32,694 bases of DNA, taken from contig JAEURH010000035.1 of assembly GCA_016789365.1 (NCBI GenBank), forward strand, positions 1-32,694, in the 5' to 3' direction. Made by a program: the position numbers and the translations under genes. Under the pieces are notes generated by a model. The model was given only the letters and a program-made list of their open reading frames with translations, was not told where the DNA came from and did not search any database. This stretch comes from Anaerolineales bacterium (lineage in GTDB: Bacteria > Chloroflexota > Anaerolineae > Anaerolineales > Villigracilaceae). This document shows positions 21,434 to 28,440 of the stretch, piece by piece (within the stretch, counting starts at the first letter, position 1; each line of letters begins with the position of its first letter).

Positions 21434-21452
21434 TTACGAATTACGCATTACG
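21434..21452. repeat. ATTACG-type short repeat
   Basis: TTACGAATTACGCATTACG directly at the end of the NBR1 lipoprotein gene (its stop lies within it), the same word family as at 16708, 20566 and 30324. Confidence 0.55.
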
Positions 21453-22065
21453 GAGTATTTGTAACTGCGGGAGTGGTAATACTTCCAACTACAATATTTA
21501 CGCTTAATGTATCGCCAAAGAAAACGCCATTTTCATCAGCCATACGCCATGACGATTGAATCAACCCATTGATTCCGCTTGGCACAACGAGCTCAACCGA
21601 AATTTGGCGTTTTGCACCTGTGGGAATGGCTTCGGTTAAAGTAACTGTATTTCCACGCATTAATTCTCCGCCAACGTGTTGAAATGTAAATCCAGCCCGC
21701 CAAGCACAACCGCCGATGTTTTGCACTTCCCATGTTTTGGTGAAAACTTCACCTGCACGCATTTGTGTGCCGTCAGGAATGGTCACATCACGGATGTAGA
21801 GCAAGTTGTAACATGGATTTGTTGTTGCGGTGGGGAATGGGGTTTCTGTAAGCGGTGTGGGTGTGATGGTGAAAGTAGCAACGGGTGTAAACGAAAGTGT
21901 GGGCACAGCAACTAATGTTTCGGTCAAGGAAGAAGCGAATGTAGAAACTGCTTGCGTGCGAATCGAATCAATATCTACATTTTGTTCTGGTGGATTTGTG
22001 CTACATGAAAATATCAATGCCCCGATAATGACAAGCATCACGATTGCGATAATTCTATTTTTCAT
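21448..22065 (-). CDS. Lipoprotein with NBR1-type Ig-like domain
   Basis: The product has 205 residues. A lipoprotein signal ends GALIFSC (Cys21). A Thr/Pro-rich stalk (about 50-85: LSFTPVATFTITPTPLTETP) leads to an Ig-like domain (about 90-195) of the NBR1 (FW/next-to-BRCA1) type. It has IRDVTIPDGTQMRAGEVFTK, then TWEVQNIGGCAW, VGGELMRG, IPTGAKRQISVELVVPS and WRMADENGVFFG. In Chloroflexota these domains are frequent on envelope proteins and presumably mediate protein contacts outside the cell. It is the last gene of a three-gene minus-strand operon, 12 nt behind the STAS-like gene. A second protein with this domain lies at 28622. Confidence 0.85.
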   Translation of the reverse strand: MKNRIIAIVMLVIIGALIFSCSTNPPEQNVDIDSIRTQAVSTFASSLTETLVAVPTLSFTPVATFTITPTPLTETPFPTATTNPCYNLLYIRDVTIPDGTQMRAGEVFTKTWEVQNIGGCAWRAGFTFQHVGGELMRGNTVTLTEAIPTGAKRQISVELVVPSGINGLIQSSWRMADENGVFFGDTLSVNIVVGSITTPAVTNTP

Positions 22066-22077
22066 TTCTTTATTTTT

Positions 22078-22440
22078 TTAATCTTCAGCAAGCCAATCTT
22101 TTGCTTCGTTTTCATCGTTGAAATACATCAATGCTTGACCTGTGATTCTGGAAAGTAAATCGCCGAGCGTGCGTTTGATTCCACTTACACCAACTACCGC
22201 TGTTTTGCGAATATGCGATTTTGTTTTTTTAGAAGATTCATTGAGAAGCGGCATCACGGCTGAGGTAATTTCCGTGTTCATGAAATTGGATAACACCAAG
22301 GCTGAATTTTCTGGTTGACTCAAGATGACTTCTTGCACTTCATTCAATTCACTGATAACGGCTTTATCGTTGAAGAAGTTGTTAGAAAAATCTTGATAAA
22401 AAATCTTTTTGCCTTTGTATTCAATCCATTTGGATTTCAT
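22078..22440 (-). CDS. SpoIIAA/STAS-like protein
   Basis: From the ATG at 22440 the product has 120 residues. The strong SD AAGGAGG lies just upstream, inside the end of the previous gene. The sequence begins MKSKWIEYKGKKIFYQDFSN, has an alternating strand/helix core (SALVLSNFMNTEIT; RKTAVVGVSGIKRTL) and ends FNDENEAKDWLAED, as in SpoIIAA-like/STAS-SEC14 proteins (PF11964 type). These are small cytoplasmic domains that bind lipids or partners. The reading frame is open to 22566, but that extension lies inside the preceding gene. It is the middle gene of an operon with a membrane protein (1-nt gap) and an NBR1 lipoprotein. Confidence 0.72.
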   Translation of the reverse strand: MKSKWIEYKGKKIFYQDFSNNFFNDKAVISELNEVQEVILSQPENSALVLSNFMNTEITSAVMPLLNESSKKTKSHIRKTAVVGVSGIKRTLGDLLSRITGQALMYFNDENEAKDWLAED

Positions 22441-22441
22441 G

Positions 22442-22900
22442 TCAGCCTCCTTTTTTCTTTTTCTTTCCTTTGGTTGAAGCGACGGATACAGTTTGTGGTG
22501 CTGATTTATTTTCATAGTACAGTGCAATACCTGTAGCAATTGCACCGACCAATTCCCAAACTGCAACGCCTAAAAATCGTTGCGGGGCAATCCCTAAAAT
22601 TACTACTGTTGTGAAAACGATGAAAGTTAGGGTGCGGAAAGGAACTGTCCAGCGATAAAAAATTTTTACATCGTTCAAGGCGGCGAGGACGTAATAAATG
22701 CCGATGTTGAATGATGCCATTGAAGAAGCAGTCATAAATACAATCGTGTAATCACCTGCGGCGCGTGAGGCGCGTTCTATCACTTCAAACCCTAAAATGG
22801 ACAATAAAATTTCAGGTCGAATCAAACCAATGAACCCAAGTACAAACGCCAAAACACCAAATACAAAAATTGTCCAACCAGATGCGTCACGAATTTTCAT
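22442..22900 (-). CDS. Four-helix membrane protein
   Basis: The product has 152 residues with four hydrophobic helices (about 9-30, 52-75, 86-104 and 112-130) and a basic, Lys-rich C-terminal tail (STKGKKKKKGG), which would stay in the cytoplasm. No family is recognised with certainty. The stop is 1 nt before the next start and its last codons contain that gene's Shine-Dalgarno, so the two are tightly coupled. TATAAT on the minus strand at 22933-22928 is a plausible -10. The gene is divergent from the deoxynucleoside kinase. Confidence 0.75.
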   Translation of the reverse strand: MKIRDASGWTIFVFGVLAFVLGFIGLIRPEILLSILGFEVIERASRAAGDYTIVFMTASSMASFNIGIYYVLAALNDVKIFYRWTVPFRTLTFIVFTTVVILGIAPQRFLGVAVWELVGAIATGIALYYENKSAPQTVSVASTKGKKKKKGG

Positions 22901-22927
22901 TGAAAAGATTATCTCCTAATTGAATTA

Positions 22928-22954
22928 ATTATACATGATAAAATATTTCAACTA
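22928..22954. promoter_or_regulatory. Divergent, closely packed -10 boxes
   Basis: TATAAT on the minus strand (22933-22928) faces the membrane-protein operon. TAAAAT on the plus strand (22939-22944) ends 9 nt before the kinase ATG (22954), which has no SD. The boxes are five base pairs apart, so the two promoters must share DNA and probably exclude each other. Confidence 0.5.
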
Positions 22955-23598
22955 TGGCAAAACATTTGGTGTTAGTTGCAGGAAATATTGGCGTGGGAAA
23001 AACTACACTGACAGAACGAATCGGTTCACGCCTCGGTTGGTGGACTGGATACGAATCTGTTTCTGATAATCCCTACTTATCTGATTTTTATGGTGACATG
23101 CGGGCATGGTCGTTTCATTTACAAATTTTCTTTTTAGGTCATCGCGCCGACCAATATTTAGAAGCCGCACATGATTCTCGTTCATCAATTCTTGATAGAA
23201 GCATTTATGAAGACGCTCATATTTTTGCACGCGCCTTACATCATTTAGGAAATTTGAACGAACGTGATTATTTAGCATACCGAAAATTGTTTGACTTGGT
23301 GGTAGATGGCTTGCCAAGACCTGATTTATTGATTTATCTCAAAGCACCCGTCAATGTTTTGATGGAACGCATCCGCCGCCGCGCTCGTAACATGGAAACT
23401 GGTATCACACCTGAATATTTAACCTTGCTTGATTCATTTTACGAAGAATGGCTCGGTCCATTTGATTTGTGTCCTGTGTTAACCATTCAAACCAACAATT
23501 TAGATTACGCCAACATGCCCAGCCATTTAGATTTAGTCACACAACGTATTCAAGATAAATTAGCAGGCAAAGAAGTAATGGATTTGCGGGGTGAATAA
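22954..23598 (+). CDS. Deoxynucleoside kinase (dNK/dCK-dGK family)
   Basis: The product has 214 residues, the usual length. Walker A is GNIGVGKT (10-17). The catalytic/substrate loop is ILDRSIYEDAHIF (near 79-91), equivalent to the family's DRS motif with the following Glu, and the LID arginines are in RIRRRARNME (near 139-148). It phosphorylates deoxynucleosides (salvage) in the cytoplasm; purine or pyrimidine preference cannot be told. It is followed after 1 nt by a PP2C-type phosphatase with a cNMP-binding domain. The likely transcript is leaderless. Confidence 0.9.
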   Translation: MAKHLVLVAGNIGVGKTTLTERIGSRLGWWTGYESVSDNPYLSDFYGDMRAWSFHLQIFFLGHRADQYLEAAHDSRSSILDRSIYEDAHIFARALHHLGNLNERDYLAYRKLFDLVVDGLPRPDLLIYLKAPVNVLMERIRRRARNMETGITPEYLTLLDSFYEEWLGPFDLCPVLTIQTNNLDYANMPSHLDLVTQRIQDKLAGKEVMDLRGE

Positions 23599-23599
23599 C

Positions 23600-24835
23600 A
23601 TGGATGAAACTCTTTTTCTAAAAATTCCGCTCTTCCGACATTTACCAAAATTAGATTTATTTCAATTGATAAATGAATTGCCAATTGAAAATCATAAAGC
23701 AGGTAGTTTTATTTTCCGTGAAGGCGAGCGCGGTGATAGTTTGTTTATCCTCATGGAAGGCAAACTTGAAATTGTGCTAGCACCAAACACGTCAGATGAA
23801 ATGCTGTTACGCACTTGTAGCCCTGGCGAGTGCGTAGGTGAAATGAGTTTAATCATGCCAGAAGGAATGCGTACTGCCAGCGCACGCATGAAAGAAGATA
23901 GCACCGTGCGTGTGATGACGCGTGACAAATTTAGTGAAACCCTTCAACGCTATCCGCAAATTGCATACTCAATGGTTGAAATTATGAGCGAACGACTCGA
24001 TACATCAAACGAGTCGGCGTTTAATGATTTGGTTGCAAAAAATCACGCGCTTCAAAAAGCGTATGATGAATTAAAAGAAGCACAAGCCCAACTTATCGAA
24101 AAAGAACGCCTCGAACGTGAACTGCAAGTTGCCGCAGATATTCAACTCAGCATCCTGCCGGATGTTTTGCCCGAAACCGAAGAATTTACTTTCGGAGCCA
24201 GAATCCTGCCTGCCCGTCAGGTCGGAGGCGATTTTTACGATGTCTTTGAATTGAAAGATAACCGCATCGGAGTCTTAATCGGTGATGTAGCAGATAAAGG
24301 TGTGCCATCTGCTTTGTTTATGGCGCGCGCTCATGCACTCATTATGGCTGAAGCGGATATTGCCATCACTGCAACAGAAGTGATGCAATTGGTGAATAGT
24401 CATATTACAAGATTGCAAAAGTCAACTCAATTTGTAACTGTTCTTTATGGAATTTTAGATTTAAAAACCCGCCTCTTTTCTTACGCGCGGGCTGGTCATG
24501 AACCTCCACTGATTCTTCACCCCGACGGCAGTGTAGAACGCTTGCCCCATTCTGCTGGCATGGCAATTGGTTTATGGGACCCAATCACTGTGGATGAAAA
24601 AGAAATTACGCTTGCCTCTGGCGATGCTTTAATTTTATACACCGATGGCATGACCGATTGCAGAAGCCCAGAAGGTGAAGCATTTGGTTTAGATAGAATC
24701 AAAAACTTGTTAAGTGAGTTAACCAAACTTAATGCTCAACAAGTCAGTGATAAATTGTTAGAGACGTTACAAGGTTATCAAAACGGCGCAAAGCAAGATG
24801 ATGATGTGACGCTCGTGACGATAAAAGCGAAATAA
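23600..24835 (+). CDS. Cyclic-nucleotide-binding domain - coiled coil - SpoIIE/RsbU-type PP2C phosphatase
   Basis: From the ATG at 23600 the product has 411 residues. Residues about 8-130 form a cNMP-binding/CRP-like beta barrel (FIFREGERGDSLFILMEGKL; the phosphate cassette GECVGEMSLIM...RTASARM). Residues about 145-180 are a coiled coil. Residues about 180-408 form a SpoIIE/RsbU PP2C domain with the metal Asp residues in QVGGDFYDVF, VLIGDVADKGVPSALFM, LYTDGMTD and QDDDVTLV. It would dephosphorylate an anti-sigma-antagonist or STAS-type partner in response to a bound nucleotide. An in-frame GTG at 23591 is possible, but GGGGTG lies well placed for the ATG. The nearest visible STAS-like protein is at 22078, though it is not in the same operon. 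Confidence 0.9.
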   Translation: MDETLFLKIPLFRHLPKLDLFQLINELPIENHKAGSFIFREGERGDSLFILMEGKLEIVLAPNTSDEMLLRTCSPGECVGEMSLIMPEGMRTASARMKEDSTVRVMTRDKFSETLQRYPQIAYSMVEIMSERLDTSNESAFNDLVAKNHALQKAYDELKEAQAQLIEKERLERELQVAADIQLSILPDVLPETEEFTFGARILPARQVGGDFYDVFELKDNRIGVLIGDVADKGVPSALFMARAHALIMAEADIAITATEVMQLVNSHITRLQKSTQFVTVLYGILDLKTRLFSYARAGHEPPLILHPDGSVERLPHSAGMAIGLWDPITVDEKEITLASGDALILYTDGMTDCRSPEGEAFGLDRIKNLLSELTKLNAQQVSDKLLETLQGYQNGAKQDDDVTLVTIKAK

Positions 24836-24841
24836 TTTTGT

Positions 24842-24893
24842 TGTAGGGGCGAGGTTTCCTCGCCCAATAGGGCGCGATGACCGCGCCACTACA
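24842..24893. terminator. Three-way-junction palindrome between converging genes
   Basis: The outer TGTAG (24842-24846) / CTACA (24889-24893) encloses two hairpins: GGGCGAGG TTT CCTCGCCC (24847-24865) and GGCGCG...CGCGCC (24871-24887). It belongs to the common intergenic TGTAGGGGCGAGG repeat type and sits where both converging transcripts would need to end. No T-tract is present, so termination is only suggested. Confidence 0.5.
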
Positions 24894-24896
24894 GAA

Positions 24897-26033
24897 TTAT
24901 TTCAACGCCTGTTCTAAATCCGCAATCAAATCATCCACATTCTCAATTCCGACAGATAAGCGCACTAATCCAGCATCTATTTCCAGTGTAGAACCTTGCG
25001 TTGATAAATGCGTCATCGCGGCGGGGACTTCGATTAAAGATTCAACTCCACCTAATGATTCTGCCAATGTAAATATCTTTGTAGATTCAGCAACTTTGAT
25101 TGCCGCATCTTTTCCATCTTTCATCACAAATGAAATCATGCCTCCGCCGTTTTTCATTTGTGCTTTTGCAATATGCACCTGCGGATGACTTTCATGGAAT
25201 GGATAAATCAATTGCTTGATATTCTTTTGCTTTTCAAGAAATTGAATAATCTTTGTCGCGTTCTCAAAATGTCTATCCATGCGAATTGGTAACGTTTTAA
25301 TTCCTCGTAGAACTAAAAACGAATCCATGGGACCTTGAATGCCACCTATAGCATTTTGTAAATAAGCAAGTTGTTGACCTAATTCCTTGTCTTTCCCAAT
25401 AATCGCGCCACCAACTACATCAGAATGTCCACCGAGATATTTTGTCATGGAATGTACAACTAAATCTGCACCTAATTCCAATGGACGTTGAAGGTATGGA
25501 GTCGCAAATGTATTATCCACAACAAGCAATGGTTTGCTTGGATGATTCTTTATCATTTCAGCAACAGCACGAATATCAGTCACTGCTAATAACGGATTTG
25601 TAGGAGTCTCTAACCACACAATTTTTGTGGATGGGGTCAATGCCTCGGCTAAGTTTTCTGGGTCGGTTGTGTCAGCAAATGTAAAGTCAAGACCGAAGTG
25701 ACGCAGTATTTTGTCAAAGAGACGAAATGTACCACCATAGACATCATTGCCTGCAACGACATGGTCTCCACTTTTTAACATTCGCAAAACAGTATCAGTT
25801 GCCGCCATGCCTGAAGCAAACGCGAGACCCCAACTTCCACTTTCAAGTTCAGCAAGACAATCTTGCAAAGCCTTGCGTGTTGGATTCAATGTGCGCGAAT
25901 ATTCATATCCCTGACGTGGCTTGCCAATTCCATCTTGCATGTAAGTGGATGTGAAATAAACGGGCGTCATCACCGCGCCGTTATTTGGGTCTGGTTCTTG
26001 ACCTGCATGAATTGCCAGTGTTTCAAATTTCAT
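24897..26033 (-). CDS. Cys/Met-metabolism PLP enzyme (cystathionine gamma-synthase/lyase type)
   Basis: The product has 378 residues, normal for the transsulfuration (fold-type I) family. Key segments are the Tyr/Arg pair in GYEYSRTLNPTR (42-53), the PLP-phosphate loop SGMAATD (74-80), Asp173 in VVDNTFATPY, and the Schiff-base Lys198 in HSMTKYLGGH. It would make cystathionine from activated homoserine or split cystathionine/homocysteine to cysteine. MetB, MccB and MetC-like roles cannot be separated here. It adds a second cysteine/methionine enzyme to a window that already holds a CysO-CysM pathway, about 10 kb away. AAGGAG precedes the ATG. Confidence 0.9.
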   Translation of the reverse strand: MKFETLAIHAGQEPDPNNGAVMTPVYFTSTYMQDGIGKPRQGYEYSRTLNPTRKALQDCLAELESGSWGLAFASGMAATDTVLRMLKSGDHVVAGNDVYGGTFRLFDKILRHFGLDFTFADTTDPENLAEALTPSTKIVWLETPTNPLLAVTDIRAVAEMIKNHPSKPLLVVDNTFATPYLQRPLELGADLVVHSMTKYLGGHSDVVGGAIIGKDKELGQQLAYLQNAIGGIQGPMDSFLVLRGIKTLPIRMDRHFENATKIIQFLEKQKNIKQLIYPFHESHPQVHIAKAQMKNGGGMISFVMKDGKDAAIKVAESTKIFTLAESLGGVESLIEVPAAMTHLSTQGSTLEIDAGLVRLSVGIENVDDLIADLEQALK

Positions 26034-26046
26034 TTATGCTCCTTAT

Positions 26047-26135
26047 GTCATTGCGAGGAGCGAAGCGACGAAGCAATCTCGTAATTATGTAGAGATTGCT
26101 TCGCCATAAAGAACAAGAACATGGCTCGCAATGAC
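26047..26135. repeat. Four-arm palindromic repeat, family A copy 3
   Basis: Outer stem GTCATTGCGAG (26047-26057) / CTCGCAATGAC (26125-26135). Inner stem CGAAGCAATCTC (26069-26080) / GAGATTGCTTCG (26092-26103). The left arm is GAGCGAAGCGA. The right side hairpin (26104-26124) is closed by CCAT/ATGG and holds AAAGAACAAGA in its loop. It lies between the GNAT and transsulfuration genes. Confidence 0.88.
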
Positions 26136-26146
26136 GAGTAATTTAA

Positions 26147-26602
26147 TTATAAACTCTCTCGCTTCACTTTCTTCATCTTAATACACCTACACGGATAGCC
26201 ATTATTATTTCCATCAAATCTGCTTTCTTCTTCAAAGCCTTCGCTTTCATAAAGTGCAATTGCTTTTTTGTTTCCATCTAAAACAATCGTCCATGCGCCT
26301 TCATCAATTTCTTTAATTCCAATTTTCAGTAGTTTACGGCCAATTCCTTTGCCATAAGAATCTGGGTCAACGTAAAGCCAAGCAAGATAATCTTCGTCCA
26401 CGCCAACAAAGCCGAGGACTTTTTCATTTTCAACGGCAACGAATTTTTTACTGCGCTTCAAATCCTCTACTTCTTTATCTTCTTCAATCGGAATAAATCC
26501 GCGCGGGTCACAAGAGCCGATTAATTCATCGGGTCGCGCACGGTCATGGATTTGACAAATGGCTTTCCAATCTTTATCTTCATAATTTCTATATGTAATC
26601 AT
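26147..26602 (-). CDS. GNAT-family N-acetyltransferase
   Basis: The product has 151 residues with a complete GNAT fold. The acetyl-CoA pyrophosphate loop is SYGKGIGRKLL (near 82-92), after the strand AWLYVDP. The C-terminal KKAIALYESEGFEEESRF is typical of RimI-like enzymes, where the Tyr in ALYE is the usual proton donor. Substrate (protein N-terminus, amine or small molecule) is unknown. GAGGAAAAG before the ATG is a good SD. It lies upstream of the transsulfuration gene, with a family A element between them. Confidence 0.88.
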   Translation of the reverse strand: MITYRNYEDKDWKAICQIHDRARPDELIGSCDPRGFIPIEEDKEVEDLKRSKKFVAVENEKVLGFVGVDEDYLAWLYVDPDSYGKGIGRKLLKIGIKEIDEGAWTIVLDGNKKAIALYESEGFEEESRFDGNNNGYPCRCIKMKKVKRESL

Positions 26603-26620
26603 CTTTTCCTCGTTATTTAT

Positions 26621-26686
26621 GTCATTCTGAGCGTAGCGAAGAATCCCGCCATGAAGTGGCGTGACACTTCACTTCGTTCAGGGTAA
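26621..26686. repeat. Palindromic repeat, family C copy 2
   Basis: GTCATTCTGAGCGTAGCGAA (26621-26640) and a right end with CTTCACTTCGTTCAGGGT (26667-26684) match the ends of family C copy 1. A GCCATGAAGTGGC hairpin is in the middle. It lies between the ABC-F stop and the GNAT start. Confidence 0.75.
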
Positions 26687-26690
26687 TAAG

Positions 26691-28301
26691 TCATTTTGTA
26701 ATCTTGCTGTCTTTTGCAAACCAAACATCACTTGCAAAACGCTCGATAAAACTACGGTCATGGACAACAGCAAGAATCGTCCCTTGAAAATTTTCAAGTG
26801 CTTCTTCAAATCGTTCACGCGAGGGAATATCTAAATGGTTAATCGGCTCATCCAAAACTAAAAATGTGCAACCCTGTGCAATTAAGATAGCAAGTTGCAA
26901 ACGCGCCCGTTCACCAAAAGACAATTCGCCCGATGGACGTAAAGCATGGTCACCTTTGAACAAAAAGTAATGCAAGAAATTTCTTGTATCGGTTTCATTC
27001 ATCGTTGAAATATTTTGAATGGTTTGAACCGCATTCAAATTTGGATTCAATAATTCTTGTTCTTGTGCCATATAACCTAATTTGGTTGCACCCCCTAAAC
27101 GGAATGTTCCACTTAGTGGGGGAATTTTCCCTGTAATTGTTTTGATGAATGATGTTTTGCCTGCACCATTTGGACCCGTCAACACAATGCGTTGACCTGC
27201 ACGAATGAACAAAGTGATATTTTCAAGCAAGGGATTTTCTATCGTGTAGCCAATTGAGAGCGAATCAGTCACCAACGCATCTTTCGACTGGTGGTCTGGT
27301 TTTCCCAAGTCAAGTTTGAGTTTCCAACCTTGATTTGGTCTTTCCACACGTTCATCAGACTCAATATACCGATTTAATTTCTTTTCTCGAGCCTTAGCTT
27401 TGACAGCAACTTTTTTTGCAATTCTCCTTACACCTGGTTGACGTGGTGTCGTGGTCATTTCCACATGTAGGGCTTGTTGCTTGGTGCGGTTGATGTCGTC
27501 TTTCATGCGGCGGATTTCAGTTTGTTGGTCTTTGTATTCGGAGAGTTGTTTATCTAATTCATTTTGTTTTTGTTCAAGATAATCACTGTAATTGCCATGA
27601 TATGTTTTGATAGAACGACTCGTTGAATCTAATTCTAGAATCATATTGACAGTATTATCCAAAAACACGCGGTCATGTGAAACGATTAATACCGCGCCAT
27701 CAAAACTGTTTAACCAATTTTCAAGCCACTCCAACATTTCGATGTCAAGATGATTGGTTGGCTCGTCTAATAAAAGTAGATTGGGTTCTTCCAATAAAAC
27801 TTTTGCAAGCATGAGACGAGTTTTTTGTCCGCCGCTTAAGTGGGCGATTGGAGTCGCTGGAGATAAATGAGATAAACCCAACGCTTCAAGCATTGCTGAC
27901 GGCTGGTTGCTGTTTCCTGAAATTTTATTCAACACTGAATCATATTTTTGCTGAAGCATCACATCATCTGGATATGAAGCGAGTTGCATAGCCAGTGACT
28001 CAAGTTCCAGTGCAGGGTCGGTTTGAGATTCAGAATCAATTCCAAGCGTGGATTGAAGCGTTTGCTCGGAATCAAATTCCATACCCTGGGCGAGATATCC
28101 AATTCTTAAATTGGAACGTGTTAAAGCCACGTTTCCTGAATCTGGTTTTTCAAGGTTTGCAAGAATGCGCATGAGCGTAGTTTTGCCCGAACCATTCGCG
28201 CCGATTAAACCAATGCGTTCGCCCGCGCTGATGTTGAAATTGATATTTTGTAAAACGGGTTGGATACCGAAATTTTTTGATAGGTTGTGAATACTAAGCA
28301 T
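26691..28301 (-). CDS. ABC-F family ATPase, possibly ribosome-protection type
   Basis: The product has 536 residues with two ABC domains and no membrane part. The first has Walker A GANGSGKT (34-41), signature LSGGQKTRL and Walker B LLLLDEPTNHLD. The second has GPNGAGKTS, the variant signature LSFGERARL and LVLDEPINHLD. The linker between them is long and basic near its end (TTPRQPGVRRIAKKVAVKAK), as expected for the arm that enters the ribosomal E/P site. ABC-F proteins act on stalled ribosomes; antibiotic-resistance members displace drugs. What points to that subgroup here is the 5' leader: a promoter, a six-codon ORF and a terminator hairpin upstream of the start. AGGAAC is the SD. The exact subfamily is not determined. 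Confidence 0.88.
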   Translation of the reverse strand: MLSIHNLSKNFGIQPVLQNINFNISAGERIGLIGANGSGKTTLMRILANLEKPDSGNVALTRSNLRIGYLAQGMEFDSEQTLQSTLGIDSESQTDPALELESLAMQLASYPDDVMLQQKYDSVLNKISGNSNQPSAMLEALGLSHLSPATPIAHLSGGQKTRLMLAKVLLEEPNLLLLDEPTNHLDIEMLEWLENWLNSFDGAVLIVSHDRVFLDNTVNMILELDSTSRSIKTYHGNYSDYLEQKQNELDKQLSEYKDQQTEIRRMKDDINRTKQQALHVEMTTTPRQPGVRRIAKKVAVKAKAREKKLNRYIESDERVERPNQGWKLKLDLGKPDHQSKDALVTDSLSIGYTIENPLLENITLFIRAGQRIVLTGPNGAGKTSFIKTITGKIPPLSGTFRLGGATKLGYMAQEQELLNPNLNAVQTIQNISTMNETDTRNFLHYFLFKGDHALRPSGELSFGERARLQLAILIAQGCTFLVLDEPINHLDIPSRERFEEALENFQGTILAVVHDRSFIERFASDVWFAKDSKITK

Positions 28302-28331
28302 AATGAAGTTCCTGTAATATTAAAACGAAAA

Positions 28332-28348
28332 CCGAGGGCAAGCCTCGG
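28332..28348 (-). terminator. Leader terminator hairpin of the ABC-F gene
   Basis: Six G:C-rich pairs (CCGAGG/CCTCGG) with a five-nt loop and a T-rich tract on the minus strand, located between promoter and gene, not after a gene. Confidence 0.75.
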
Positions 28349-28372
28349 CTGAGATTAAATAGAATCAGCAGG

Positions 28373-28390
28373 TTAGTGCCCTAAATACAT
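28373..28390 (-). CDS. Second possible leader mini-ORF of the ABC-F gene (MYLGH)
   Basis: ATG at 28390 followed by TAT TTA GGG CAC and TAA. Its codons contain the AGGGCA that could act as antiterminator, so a ribosome here would affect folding. No clear SD; the first mini-ORF is the better candidate. Confidence 0.3.
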   Translation of the reverse strand: MYLGH

Positions 28391-28394
28391 TTAG

Positions 28395-28415
28395 TTACAG
28401 GTTGCTGTCCGTCAT
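28395..28415 (-). CDS. Leader mini-ORF of the ABC-F gene (MTDSNL)
   Basis: ATG at 28415, six codons (Met-Thr-Asp-Ser-Asn-Leu) and TAA. AAAGGA (28431-28426) lies 10 nt upstream, a slightly long but usable spacing. The position between promoter and terminator hairpin matches leader peptides that sense stalled ribosomes. Too short to support by codon statistics. Confidence 0.5.
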   Translation of the reverse strand: MTDSNL

Positions 28416-28440
28416 TCGCTGGGTATCCTTTGCGAGCGGG

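Larger units (their letters stand above)
28302..28434 (-). promoter_or_regulatory. Probable transcription attenuator in the ABC-F leader
   Basis: On the minus strand a 133-nt leader runs from the likely start point (about 28434) to the ATG. It contains an intrinsic terminator: CCGAGG (28348-28343), loop CTTGC, CCTCGG (28337-28332), then TTTTCGTTTT (28331-28322). This lies before the coding region, where it should stop transcription. AGGGCA (28382-28377) can pair with TGCCCT of the terminator loop and 3' arm, offering an antiterminator, and two tiny ORFs (28415-28395 and 28390-28373) precede it. This is the arrangement of drug-induced ABC-F genes. Confidence 0.7.

Noticed and set aside
22441..22566. 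N-terminal extension of the STAS-like protein
   Set aside because: It lies inside the upstream membrane-protein gene in another frame, and a perfect AAGGAGG precedes the ATG at 22440.
24897..26033. Transsulfuration gene as part of the CysO cluster
   Set aside because: It is about 10 kb away on the other strand with unrelated genes between; a shared pathway is possible but not shown by the sequence.
10817..26135. The four-arm palindromes as tRNA-like genes or tRNA pseudogenes
   Set aside because: They resemble a cloverleaf in outline, but they lack the T-loop, D-loop and anticodon features of tRNA.
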